64,000 nucleotides of DNA from Flammeovirga sp. SJP92 (lineage in GTDB: Bacteria; Bacteroidota; Bacteroidia; Cytophagales; Flammeovirgaceae). Positions within the stretch are counted from its first letter, which is position 1, and every line of letters starts with the position of its first letter. A model generated the notes under the pieces. That model made no database searches. It saw only the letters and a list, made by a program, of their open reading frames with translations, and was not told where the DNA came from. Below are positions 44,729-54,200 of this stretch, piece by piece. The stretch spans positions 420,637 through 484,636 of the forward strand of contig NZ_LQAQ01000015.1 in assembly GCF_001583495.1 (NCBI RefSeq), in the 5' to 3' direction. The position numbers and the translations under genes were made by a program.

Positions 44729-45319
44729 TTGAATTATCTCGCACACCTATATCTATCATATACAGACTCGGAAGAGATGTTTGGCAACTTTATTGGAGAT
44801 TTTGCAAAAGGAAAGAATCTTTCCTCCTATCCTGCAAAGATCCAGCAAGGAATAAAACTGCACCGATTTATTGATGACTTCACAGATCAGCATCCAATTA
44901 CTAAAGAAATGTCCAATAAATTGAAGCCTCATGCCGGTAGATTTTCGATGGTGGTGACAGATATATACCATGATCATTTTTTAGCTAAAAACTGGAACAA
45001 CCGTCATCAGCAAAGCTTACGTGACTTTGCCGATACCTTTTATCAGCATGAGTTATGGAAAGAAAACTGGGTTCCTGAGAAAGCTTTAAACATGTATCCA
45101 TATCTAAAGATGTACGACTGGCTCAACGCCTACCAGCATTTTGATGGGTTGGAGAAAGTTTTTTTTGGAATGGAAAGAAGGATTAAAAATCTTGCTCCTA
45201 TCTCAAAATCTGTAGAATGGCTTCAGAATGATTACGATTTTTTCTTAGATTGCCACAAAGCCTTTTTTCCTCAATTAGAACAAAAAGTAGTAGAATTCAG
45301 ACAAAATGCCTTTGATTAG
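44729..45319 (+). CDS. acpH: Acyl carrier protein phosphodiesterase (AcpH/DUF479)
   Basis: A small HD-type hydrolase family protein (196 residues) that removes phosphopantetheine from acyl carrier protein. Conserved residues are MNYLAHLYLS at the very N terminus, FGNFIGDFAKG, GIKLHRFIDDFTD (His/Asp metal site) and VVTDIYHDHFLAKNW. The conserved N terminus fits a TTG start at 44729, so this start is well supported despite the rare codon. It overlaps the ion-channel gene by 14 bases and follows the WYL gene closely. Confidence 0.9.
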   Translation: MNYLAHLYLSYTDSEEMFGNFIGDFAKGKNLSSYPAKIQQGIKLHRFIDDFTDQHPITKEMSNKLKPHAGRFSMVVTDIYHDHFLAKNWNNRHQQSLRDFADTFYQHELWKENWVPEKALNMYPYLKMYDWLNAYQHFDGLEKVFFGMERRIKNLAPISKSVEWLQNDYDFFLDCHKAFFPQLEQKVVEFRQNAFD

Positions 45320-45965
45320 CCAAAAACTTAAGGATATACTCTACGATAAGAAATACGTCATCTTATTAATATCATTGGTCTCAGTGCTCTGGGCTCCAAT
45401 AATATTCCAAGCTTTTATTTATTCTGATGAAATATCAGATATTACATTGATTGTTCTCATGATTGCTATTATTAACTTCACTAGGGAACGAAAATTGTAT
45501 AGGAGAGTCACAGTTGTCTTTTTTGTCTTTGTCAGCCTTAGCAAAAGTGCCTCCTTGAGCTTGCATATTGATAACATTGACTTTGTGACTTGGAGTGCAA
45601 TGCTTGTCTATTTCACAATGTTTTTGTTTGTCTTATTACAGGAAGTATGGCATTCAAAAAAAGTAGATGTTAATACAATTTTGGGAGCAATAGCAGGATA
45701 TATTCAAATAGGAGTAATTGCATTTATCTTATTTAAAATATGTGATTTATTATATAATGGAACCGCTTTTAATAGAATTGTGGATATTTCTGATATAATT
45801 TATTTTAGTTTTGTTACATTAACAACTGTTGGCTACGGAGATATATCTCCTACCACTGATGAAACTAAAGCCTTCACAGTCATTTTTGCAATGGTAGGAC
45901 AGTTTTATATGGCTATTTTGATGGCTTTGCTAGTAGGTAAATACCAACAGGAACATCAAAAATAA
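45306..45965 (+). CDS. Potassium channel family protein
   Basis: A membrane protein of 219 residues with about six helices and the K+ selectivity filter TTVGYGD near residue 177, between the two pore helices. There is no cytosolic RCK/TrkA domain, so gating is simpler than in Kch-like channels. Predicted to conduct K+ through the inner membrane. The start codon lies within acpH (14-base overlap), so the two are translated together. A functional link to AcpH is not known. Confidence 0.87.
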   Translation: MPLISQKLKDILYDKKYVILLISLVSVLWAPIIFQAFIYSDEISDITLIVLMIAIINFTRERKLYRRVTVVFFVFVSLSKSASLSLHIDNIDFVTWSAMLVYFTMFLFVLLQEVWHSKKVDVNTILGAIAGYIQIGVIAFILFKICDLLYNGTAFNRIVDISDIIYFSFVTLTTVGYGDISPTTDETKAFTVIFAMVGQFYMAILMALLVGKYQQEHQK

Positions 45966-46031
45966 AAAAGTCAGTTTTTTATGTAAACCGGTTATAAAAG
46001 TATATATTGTTAAAAAATAACTAAACAGCGC

Positions 46032-46412
46032 GTGGAAAAATTATTTATAAAAAAGAAGGAATTTGTCCCGGAGGTAAACTTCGATCCTACTAAAGGTCTA
46101 CTTGAAATCTCAGGCCAATCATATCACGAGTATACTGCTGAGTTTTTTGAACCTTTATTTGTTTGGGTATCAAAGTATTTGGAAACAAGTGGTCTTAACG
46201 TCACTTTAAATTATAAGATGACTTACTTCAATACAGCATCGTCGAAAAGCTTTTTCAAGATCATTGAAATGCTTCAAGAATATCAAGAAAAAGGAAAAGG
46301 TGACGCGGTAGTGAATTGGTACTATAAAAAAGACGATGAGGATATGTTGGAAACTGGAGAGGACTTTATTAGTGACTCTGGGTGGAAAAACATCAACCTT
46401 ATTGCTTATTAA
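46032..46412 (+). CDS. DUF1987/SiaC-family protein
   Basis: A 126-residue protein of the SiaC (DUF1987) family. Pseudomonas SiaC is a phosphoprotein partner that binds and activates a diguanylate cyclase and is controlled by kinase SiaB and phosphatase SiaA. The family pattern PEVNFDP, GLLEISGQSYHE and TASSKSFF (around the phosphorylatable Thr/Ser) is visible. The start is a GTG at 46032. It follows the K+ channel gene by 66 bases. No SiaA/B/D homologues are adjacent, so its partners must lie elsewhere. Confidence 0.85.
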   Translation: MEKLFIKKKEFVPEVNFDPTKGLLEISGQSYHEYTAEFFEPLFVWVSKYLETSGLNVTLNYKMTYFNTASSKSFFKIIEMLQEYQEKGKGDAVVNWYYKKDDEDMLETGEDFISDSGWKNINLIAY

Positions 46413-46754
46413 TCAATAAGTTAATACCAAAACCTATCATTATTAAATGTTTTAAGTTTCTTTCAAACACACTTATAAACATTTAATAAGAAAAAGCTTA
46501 CGTAAGATCTTTCTTAAAAGAAAGATCTTTTTTTATATAATAATCCTATTAAACCTTACGTTTATTTAGTATAATTGTATTTAATACAGAAGATTATGGA
46601 TTGTATTGATAATTTGGAACAATATTTTCTATGGTATAAATGGTATTTCTTACAAGAAAATTCAACGACATAATAACATAATTTTTAAGCTTGCGTAAGA
46701 AGTCTTAAATGAAAGTTAATATGACACAACTTACGTTATTACACTAAATATATT
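46413..46754. other. 340-base intergenic region with terminator and repeated CTTACGT motif
   Basis: Holds the terminator of the siaC-like gene and four copies of a CTTACGT-type motif at about 46497, 46555, 46690 and 46730. The first is a perfect 10-base palindrome. No coding sequence seen. The spacing of the last two, just before the small membrane-protein gene, suggests operator sites. Confidence 0.5.
46504..46534 (+). terminator. Rho-independent terminator
   Basis: A perfect 12-base stem (46504-46515 with 46518-46529) with a 2-base loop and a T run ends the siaC-like gene. Confidence 0.9.
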
Positions 46755-47027
46755 ATGGTTTTTTTATTTAATACTATCTTGTTAATTTACTTAGTGATTT
46801 CGAATATTGCTATTTTATTTAAATTGTATAAAGCATTTTTACAGTACTTTTCTCCTTTAAAAGGCTACGCTTCTATCGCTCTTATTGTAGTTACTCTTGG
46901 CGCTATTGATTTTTACGTATATGACGTTACGAGTGACAAATTCATTACTGCAGAAGAAAACAAAGAAGTTTTCCAGCAAATTAAAGAAAGAAATTTGGAC
47001 TTAAATTTATTATCTCAGGAAGACTAA
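46755..47027 (+). CDS. Small membrane protein of unknown function
   Basis: A 90-residue protein with two hydrophobic segments (about 3-22 and 38-56) and a charged C-terminal tail. No recognised family. It has its own upstream region with CTTACGT repeats and a strong terminator after it, so it looks like an independently regulated gene rather than noise. Confidence 0.55.
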   Translation: MVFLFNTILLIYLVISNIAILFKLYKAFLQYFSPLKGYASIALIVVTLGAIDFYVYDVTSDKFITAEENKEVFQQIKERNLDLNLLSQED

Positions 47028-47042
47028 TAATTTTTGTCTCGC

Positions 47043-47083
47043 AAAAAAGGGTTGTTACTTCTGAAAGTAGCAACCCTTTTTTT
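47043..47083 (+). terminator. Rho-independent terminator
   Basis: A 16-base stem with one G-U pair (47045-47060 with 47065-47080), a 4-base loop and a T run. Confidence 0.92.
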
Positions 47084-47122
47084 GTGCTATTGCTATTAAT
47101 AAAAATGGCATCACTATTACAC

Positions 47123-47167
47123 AAAAAATGGTTGAGCCTTCTCTCCTATTCAAAGACCCAACCATTT
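47123..47167 (-). terminator. Terminator of the GH97 transcript
   Basis: Arms 47126-47134 and 47159-47167 pair perfectly. On the minus strand a six-base U run follows. Confidence 0.75.
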
Positions 47168-47189
47168 AAGATTCATTTAATGATTTCTA

Positions 47190-49223
47190 CTAATCCAATA
47201 TTTTAAAATGGATAGCTGCACCACCGCCAGCATTCATTTGAATAAGCATGGCCTCTGTGGATGTTACATTCTTTTCAGAAACCACATATTTCTTGGGATC
47301 ATTTAAATGTGTTGTACCAGGAGCATCTGCATAGATAATTGCTTTGTAAAGCTTATTGGGCTCCAAGAAGTCAAGGTTTACACTAACAGCTCTTCCTGTT
47401 GCGTCTGTTGCCGCACCTAAGAACCATTCTTTACCCGCTCTTCTTGCCGTAATTGCAAATTCACCAATCTCGCCTGCAAGCATCTTACTTTCATCCCAGT
47501 CAGCAGTAGAAGATGATAAAAACTTGAATGCTTTCATATCCTTTTCATAATTTTCTACTAAATCTGCTGCCATTTGCAATGGACTATAAAGAATGATAGA
47601 TAATGCCAACTGTTTCACCAATGTTGTGTGCACTCTGGCCTCGTTCATGATCTCCGCTGTTGTATTCCATGCTACACGATCAGGGTTATTTTCATATTGT
47701 ACATCAAAAATACCAGGTGTGTAATCTACTGGCCCGCCTAACATTCTTGTAAAAGGAATTATTACGGTGTGATTTGGAGGGTTGCCATCACTCCAACCGT
47801 TCCATTCCATACCTCTTACGCCTTCTCTTGTCATCATATTAGGCCAAGTTCTACGAATACCGGTAGGTTTGATAGGTTCGTGAGCATCCAGCATGATTTT
47901 ATGTTTTGCGGCCATTTCAACCACTTTTCTATAATGATTAACCATAAACTGACCATGATGATGTTCTCCTCTTGGATAAATTCCTCCAGCATAACCTGTT
48001 TTCAAAGCGTGGATTCCTAACTCCTCATATAGTTTAAAAGCTTGGTCCATGTATTTTTCATAAGCAGGGATATCACCACCTGTCTCATTATGCATGATCA
48101 AGTAAACCCCTTTATCTTTAGCATAACCTGCCACTTCTTCTAAATCATAGCCTTTTGCTGGAGTAATGTGGTCAAAAGCATCTTTTTCACCCCATTTGTC
48201 CCATCCTGAGTTCCAGCCTTCTACTACAACCCCTCCGATATTATTTTCAGAAGCAAAGTCGATGTATTTTTTCGCTGATTCAGTTGTTGCTCCTTGACGA
48301 GGTCCTTCTTTCCATTCTTTTGTACCAATATGGAATTCCCACCAAATACCTAAATATTGCATAGGCTGAATCCATGAAGGATCTTCAATTTTTGATGGTT
48401 CATTAAGATTGATGATAAGATTTGAATTGACCAAATCAGGTGCTTTGTGTCCAACTTGAATTGTTCTCCAAGGTGTTTTCATTGGAGCTGTAGCTCTTAC
48501 TTTATCGCCATTTGCCCAAGGCACTAAAGAAGCATTATAAGTATATTTCTTATCATCATCTAACTTCAATGTCATTCCTGCATAATCTGTCAATGCGGCT
48601 TCATGCAGAGAGATATAAAAGTTATCTTTTGTTTTGAAAGTAACAGGAGTTGCTACCCAAGTGGCAGAATCTACATTCGTTTGGTTATAAAGCTTTTCAT
48701 AAGTATTGTAGTCTGCCCAAATCCACCAAGCATCATGGTTATCATTAAGAACAAATTCAGTGTTCTCCTCCATGATCACAAAATCTTTTAAATTAGGTTG
48801 TTCAGGAATTTCATATCTAAATCCAACACCATCATTAAACATTCTGAAGATAATGTTCATCTTTCTTTTCGCCCCATCTTTTTCTTCCAAAAATACGGTC
48901 AGTTCATTATGATGATCTAATACTTTCTTATTCTCACCCCAAGGCTGTGTCCAAGTTTGATTTAAAGTATTTCTCAATTCTCCTACAACTTTAAAGTTTC
49001 CTTTTAAAGGAGCCTGATCTTTAAGATCAAAACCTAAATAAGACTTTCTAACAATTGGTGTTCCATTCCATGTCACCTGATACCATGGTTTGCCTTCATC
49101 ATCTAAATCGAATTCTAGAATTAAAGTTTCATCAGGAGAAGTGGAGGTAAGGTAAGTTGGAGTACAAGAACTCATAAACAAACTTACGAAGAAGATATAA
49201 AGCAATATTTTTAACTTATTCAT
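47190..49223 (-). CDS. GH97 alpha-glucosidase-like lipoprotein (SusB-type)
   Basis: A glycoside hydrolase family 97 enzyme of 677 residues, probably releasing glucose from alpha-glucans outside or at the outer membrane. A lipobox with Cys20 (MSSC) gives a lipoprotein anchor. An N-terminal beta-sandwich, a (beta/alpha)8 barrel and a C-terminal beta domain are expected. Three glutamates (380 in HNETGG, 449 in DAHEP, 473 in RGMEWN) show the same spacing, 69 and 24 residues, as Glu439, Glu508 and Glu532 of Bacteroides SusB. This supports the inverting SusB-like mechanism. LKTGYAG lacks the retaining-type Asp. It lies 10 bases after the EEP-family gene. Confidence 0.92.
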   Translation of the reverse strand: MNKLKILLYIFFVSLFMSSCTPTYLTSTSPDETLILEFDLDDEGKPWYQVTWNGTPIVRKSYLGFDLKDQAPLKGNFKVVGELRNTLNQTWTQPWGENKKVLDHHNELTVFLEEKDGAKRKMNIIFRMFNDGVGFRYEIPEQPNLKDFVIMEENTEFVLNDNHDAWWIWADYNTYEKLYNQTNVDSATWVATPVTFKTKDNFYISLHEAALTDYAGMTLKLDDDKKYTYNASLVPWANGDKVRATAPMKTPWRTIQVGHKAPDLVNSNLIINLNEPSKIEDPSWIQPMQYLGIWWEFHIGTKEWKEGPRQGATTESAKKYIDFASENNIGGVVVEGWNSGWDKWGEKDAFDHITPAKGYDLEEVAGYAKDKGVYLIMHNETGGDIPAYEKYMDQAFKLYEELGIHALKTGYAGGIYPRGEHHHGQFMVNHYRKVVEMAAKHKIMLDAHEPIKPTGIRRTWPNMMTREGVRGMEWNGWSDGNPPNHTVIIPFTRMLGGPVDYTPGIFDVQYENNPDRVAWNTTAEIMNEARVHTTLVKQLALSIILYSPLQMAADLVENYEKDMKAFKFLSSSTADWDESKMLAGEIGEFAITARRAGKEWFLGAATDATGRAVSVNLDFLEPNKLYKAIIYADAPGTTHLNDPKKYVVSEKNVTSTEAMLIQMNAGGGAAIHFKILD

Positions 49224-49233
49224 TGATTGATAA

Positions 49234-50073
49234 TTATTGGATTTCTACAAAAACTGGTAAATGGTCTGAAGGGAATTTTTTATCTCTTGCTTCCGCAATA
49301 TGAGCATATCTTAAGACTTTAAAGTAACCATAAGTCATAATAAAGTCTATTTGTTCTTTTAATTCTGCATTGTAATCAAAGGCTTGAAAAGTTCCTGCAG
49401 GACCTAAAGGGTTTGTAAGACTTAACGTTTTAGTATCTTGGAAAACATTTTGAAGTTCCATAACAGCAGTAGAGTTAGGAGAACTGTTTAAATCTCCCAT
49501 CAAGACTACTGATATTTTGCCATTATTGGAAAACTCTTGTGCTTTTTTGGCAATTAGTTTCGACGATTCAATTCTAGCTTCATCACCCATGTGATCATAG
49601 TGGGTGTTCATCACTATCATTGTTCTTTTGGAATGCTTGTGCTTTACTTTTATCCAAGTACAAATTCTTGGTAGTGCTGCATCCCATCCCTTACTCGGTT
49701 CTTCGGGGTTTTTTGAAAGCCAGAAAGTTCCAGAATCAATTAATTTAAATTCTTTTGTATTGTAAAAAATTGGAGAAAATTCCCCTCCTTCTTTTCCATC
49801 ATCTCTGCCTACTCCAACGTAAGACATATGAGGCAATTCTTTTTCTAAATCATGCAACTGATCAACTAATACCTCTTGGCATCCAAGAATATCTACACTA
49901 TTAAATTTTATAACATCACCTACCCATTGCTTTCGGTTTGGCCATGCGTTTTCACCGTCATTTGGAGTATTCATTCTAATATTGAAACTCATGACATTTA
50001 TCGTTTTATTTTGAGCATAAAGCCCAATTACAAAACACATCTGAAAGAGTGATAAGAATAATATTTTTTTCAT
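49234..50073 (-). CDS. Exported endonuclease/exonuclease/phosphatase-family hydrolase
   Basis: An EEP-superfamily protein of 279 residues with a signal peptide (about 1-21). All family motifs are seen: MSFNIR, CQEV, NTHYDH, GDLNSS, QIDFIM and SDHLPV, which bind metal and catalyse phosphodiester hydrolysis. Substrates in this superfamily range from DNA to phosphoinositides and phospholipids, so the target is open. It heads a two-gene unit with the GH97 enzyme, a pairing suggesting polymer scavenging. Confidence 0.88.
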   Translation of the reverse strand: MKKILFLSLFQMCFVIGLYAQNKTINVMSFNIRMNTPNDGENAWPNRKQWVGDVIKFNSVDILGCQEVLVDQLHDLEKELPHMSYVGVGRDDGKEGGEFSPIFYNTKEFKLIDSGTFWLSKNPEEPSKGWDAALPRICTWIKVKHKHSKRTMIVMNTHYDHMGDEARIESSKLIAKKAQEFSNNGKISVVLMGDLNSSPNSTAVMELQNVFQDTKTLSLTNPLGPAGTFQAFDYNAELKEQIDFIMTYGYFKVLRYAHIAEARDKKFPSDHLPVFVEIQ

Positions 50074-50301
50074 TTCTGCTAATCTGAAGTTTTCTTCAAT
50101 TTTGTATAGAAAAAGCGTAATACAGTGATTTATTTAGTATTGATAACAAAATTAAGCTATTTTATCAGTCAGGAAGATGATATTCGTTGTGCTGATTATC
50201 GGCATAGCTTTAAAGCTCCTGAAATAAGGTAAAAGGATATTTTATCTCAGGCAGTCATCTTGATTTTGCTTTGTTATTGGACGTATTATAAAAAAAGAAA
50301 A

Positions 50302-50928
50302 ATGCATCAAAATAGTATAAAAGAAAAGTACATCACTCTACTCTCAACCTTTACTGAAGATATCAATTTAATAGAGAAGAATTGGCTGGAAATTGAAAAA
50401 GCGTATTCCTCTCCAAAAAGGAAATATCATAACTTAAAGCATATTGAAAACATGATGATAGAATTAAAGGAAGTAGAAAATGACATAGAAAATAAAGAAG
50501 CAGTAGTTTTGGCTATCTATTATCATGATATCATTTATAATCCTCTAAAAAACAATAATGAATTGAAAAGTGCAGAACTAGCAGTAAAAAGATTAGCAGA
50601 ATTAGGGATTGATAAAATCATTATAAAGGAGTGTGAAAGACATATTATTTCGACCAAAAGTCATGAAGCGACCTCTTCTATGGATTCAAACTATCTCATA
50701 GATATTGATATGGCAATACTAGGAAAAGAATGGAGCACCTATCAAGAATATATGGAAGGTGTTCGGGCTGAGTATTCCATTTATCCTGATTTCATTTATA
50801 ATAAAGGAAGAAAAAAAGTACTTAATCATTTCTTGAATGGGGATCTATTTTTAACATCAACCTTTCAAAAAAAATATGAAGATCAAGCTCAAAAGAATAT
50901 CAAAAATGAAATTGCTTTACTGAGCTAA
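50302..50928 (+). CDS. HD-superfamily metal-dependent phosphohydrolase-like protein
   Basis: A 208-residue protein related to the predicted HD-domain phosphohydrolases of the COG4339 kind. The metal-ligand pattern is YHNLKHI, YYHDIIY and DIDMAILG. It commonly appears as a stand-alone cytosolic protein of unknown substrate. I take the ATG at 50302; a TTG at 50260 would add 14 residues. Monocistronic. No adjacent gene suggests a pathway. Confidence 0.75.
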   Translation: MHQNSIKEKYITLLSTFTEDINLIEKNWLEIEKAYSSPKRKYHNLKHIENMMIELKEVENDIENKEAVVLAIYYHDIIYNPLKNNNELKSAELAVKRLAELGIDKIIIKECERHIISTKSHEATSSMDSNYLIDIDMAILGKEWSTYQEYMEGVRAEYSIYPDFIYNKGRKKVLNHFLNGDLFLTSTFQKKYEDQAQKNIKNEIALLS

Positions 50929-51217
50929 CCATTAGAATAACTTCAATGCAGGGCACTTTATATCAAATAATTCCAATCATTGTCCAACAAAAAGAAGAAG
51001 AAAAATGAGTATTAAAGGAAAAGCAATTATAATAGTTTAGAAGGTACTGCTGAAAGTAATCAAACAGTTCAAATTGACGATAGAAAACATGTTTTTGATT
51101 ATTTGTAAAAATTATAATTATTATTGACCGTAACACAGATTAAACTTATTTGCAATCGATGAGATTCTTTGCTAATTTGAACATGCGAAACTAACTGATT
51201 AAATAAACTAATTACTC
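50929..51217. other. Intergenic region with possible frameshifted coding relic
   Basis: At 51005-51108 a short start-led stretch (MSIKGKAIIIV, then stop) continues in the -1 frame as EGTAESNQTVQIDDRKHVF and a stop. The two pieces would join smoothly by one frameshift, suggesting a decayed small gene just before the large effector-like gene. Evidence is weak. Confidence 0.3.
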
Positions 51218-54200
51218 ATGTTCGATTATCAAGAAAGAGAAAAAAATGAGGATAAGACTCAAAGTAGCTTTTTTCAAATGGCTAAATTTTGGGATATTCC
51301 AACTCCAACCATCGATCCAAAAAATCCAGAACCTGTTAAGGTTTATATAAGAAGTAAAACAGTACAGAATAATGATAAGGCAGATACAACAATTTATATT
51401 GCTCTAAGCAAAGGTTATTTTGAAAATAATTCAATTGAAAGGCCCTGTCACATCATTTTTGATTGGAGAGATTCATTTATTGAACATGAACTAAAACTGC
51501 CTAACAGTATCATTGAGATTTTACAGCAAAAACTGAAAATAAATTTCAGCGGTGTAAAATATATTCAGAATGAAAGTTCAAAAGTAACATCTCCTACTCT
51601 CAGAGCACTCTTTTCTGAAGAGGATAATCAAAAAATTGATGAGGAGACAAAAAGTAGTGAATCATTTTCTAGCTTAAGTCAAAAAACTCCTTTATCAAAA
51701 ATTCAAGGACATAATGGTCATTATCCTATTCATGATAGAGAAGATGGCATCCAACTCAGTGAGCTTCTTCAGTATTATGGATTGTCTCAGAAATATGAAG
51801 CTCAATTCAATCAAAATTATGTCTATTTTCAAGCACAGAAGCCAAAGAACATCGACTATGAAAACATAGCAAAAGCTTTTTACCAAGAAGTTAATCCAGA
51901 ATATGGGTATTTCAAAACACTTCTAAAATCAGCATTCAACTATTTTGATTTCAGGAAAGGACCAATAGACAGGTTTGTGCAAACCCTGAAAGATCAAAGA
52001 GATTTAACAAAAGCGGCATATACAGATCTATATCACTTTTTTATTGGTCCTGACGATGATGTCATATTTGATGAATTAGTTAAAATCCATAATCACCCCC
52101 CTTCTATCAGAAAACTAGAAGAAACTTTCACAGCACTTTATCCAGGTGAAAAAGATTTAAGGTCTTTTTTAATTGAGGCAATGCCTGAACACAGGAAGAT
52201 ATGTTTACAATATATTCCTAATACGAGAGATACAGCGTTGGACCTACCTTATGAAACAATCGGCACCAATATTATGAAATATCATACAAGATATTTCAAT
52301 GAGAAAAAAAATATTACTCAATATAATACTAGAGTAAACAACAGAAACAGGCAAATTAACAGACGATTAAGAAAAAACATTCAATCTGGAATTCAGAAAG
52401 AATTAGAAAAACTCCAACTCAACGCCAAGTCTGTCGAACAACTCAATATGACAGAAGCTTTAGGTGGTAAAGCTCTACATGAAATCCTCATGGAAATAGG
52501 CATTCATGAAGAACTCTCTTACCTGTTACCTAAATCAAACCTCATCAACTGGGTAGATACTTCTTATGTTGAAGATGTTTATTATAATATGGAGGAAATG
52601 CTTGAACGAAATGATGAACATCCAGATTATGCAAAAATGAGCACTCCTTTTTCAGAAGGGGTACTTATCCGCTACAATGACACTGGTGCTTACGGTTATA
52701 TCGTAAAACAAAATGATAATTTTTCAGGCATAGAAACAAGATTCAGAATAAGCAAAGAAGAACTTAGTGACACAAACTGGTGGGACGGTTTTGACGAACA
52801 AGGAAGATACATCATTGGAACAGATCCTCACTGGCTAATGGAAGGGGATCTCCTAGAACTTCCCGAAGGGTTTCAACCTTTAAATAATGAAACTTTTTAT
52901 ATCTATGACCGATTTACCAAAGAAGGAATTAAGGCTGTTAAAAATCAAGGTCAGTATAAGAAAATCCCCATAAGAAGTTCTAGCTTCCTTGAATTGAAAG
53001 ATAAATTGGCAGAGAAAATCAATTCTATTGACGACAACACCAAGACTTTTGGAGCTCAGTTTGAAATTTCTCTTGATATCAATGCTCAAGTATCAGCATT
53101 ATTCTATATCGGTGTCAAATTTGGCGGAGGTGTTAATATGGCATCTGGAGACGCTAGAAACTTTACTGTAAACTCACAGTGTTTTTTAAATCTTAGTGCT
53201 GGTTTTGGCAAGAAAAACGTAGCCAATGCTGGTCTTGAAGCAGGTGGAAAAAGAAGTTTGAATCCAACGCATTTCAATTCTTTAAATGGCAGTTATAACT
53301 CTTACAAACACTTTGAAGCTTTCTTCTCAAGATCTCTCTATTTATTTATGAAAGACAATGGTATGCATCATGAATTAGTAAAGCATGGCATTGATGACGG
53401 ATACTGGCAGTCTGAATTAGACAATGACGGCGATGTATGGAAAGAATTGAATAAAGGGTATACAAGAAAAGTCAGAACCTCAACACACGTTCAAGCTGAA
53501 GCAGGAATTGATTCCGTTTTTTCATTGAATATGGGAAGAGAATGGAGTTCTTCTCAAAGTCTGAGAGTAGACGGAATTAAAAATATGGACGACTTAAACA
53601 AGTCTGATGACGTCTATTATCAACGAGCGCTTAAAGATGATCATAGCTATACTAACTATGCTAATTTAGAAATTGGCGATGGCACCAAACTCAGTATAAG
53701 CATGTCTGAATATGATTTTGACATCAACAAGGATAATCTTGGTAAATACCTAAACATAAGTATTACTATTCCTGGAAGAGATATTTGGAAGGGAATTAAA
53801 GGCTCTATCGATCTCAAAAATCATCCTATTACACAAGGTATAAAAAGAAATAGAGAGCTGAATAAAGGTATTGCGTCATTTGATGAAGTAATTCATCAAA
53901 ACCAGGGGAAAATTGACGATCTCATGCATCAGAGAGGTATGAGACCAGAAAGAAGAGGAATTCAAAGAGAAAATATTGAATTGACCAGAGATCAAAATAA
54001 ACTAAAAAAAGAAAGAGATCTTCTAAGAAGAGATATGGTCAATAAAATTAAGGGTAATGCTACTAAATTAAAAGAAGAGCTAAAAGCTCAACCTGCTCTG
54101 AAGAAGAAATTTGATAAAAGTTTAACCGGTAAAATCGATGAGTATACTCGTTTTGAATGGAACTTTATTGACATTAATAACGAGTACCACAAACAATATT

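Noticed and set aside
45986..45993. AACCGGTT palindrome before the siaC-like gene
   Set aside because: The flanks do not continue the symmetry of a LacI-type site, and an 8-base palindrome is expected by chance at this scale.
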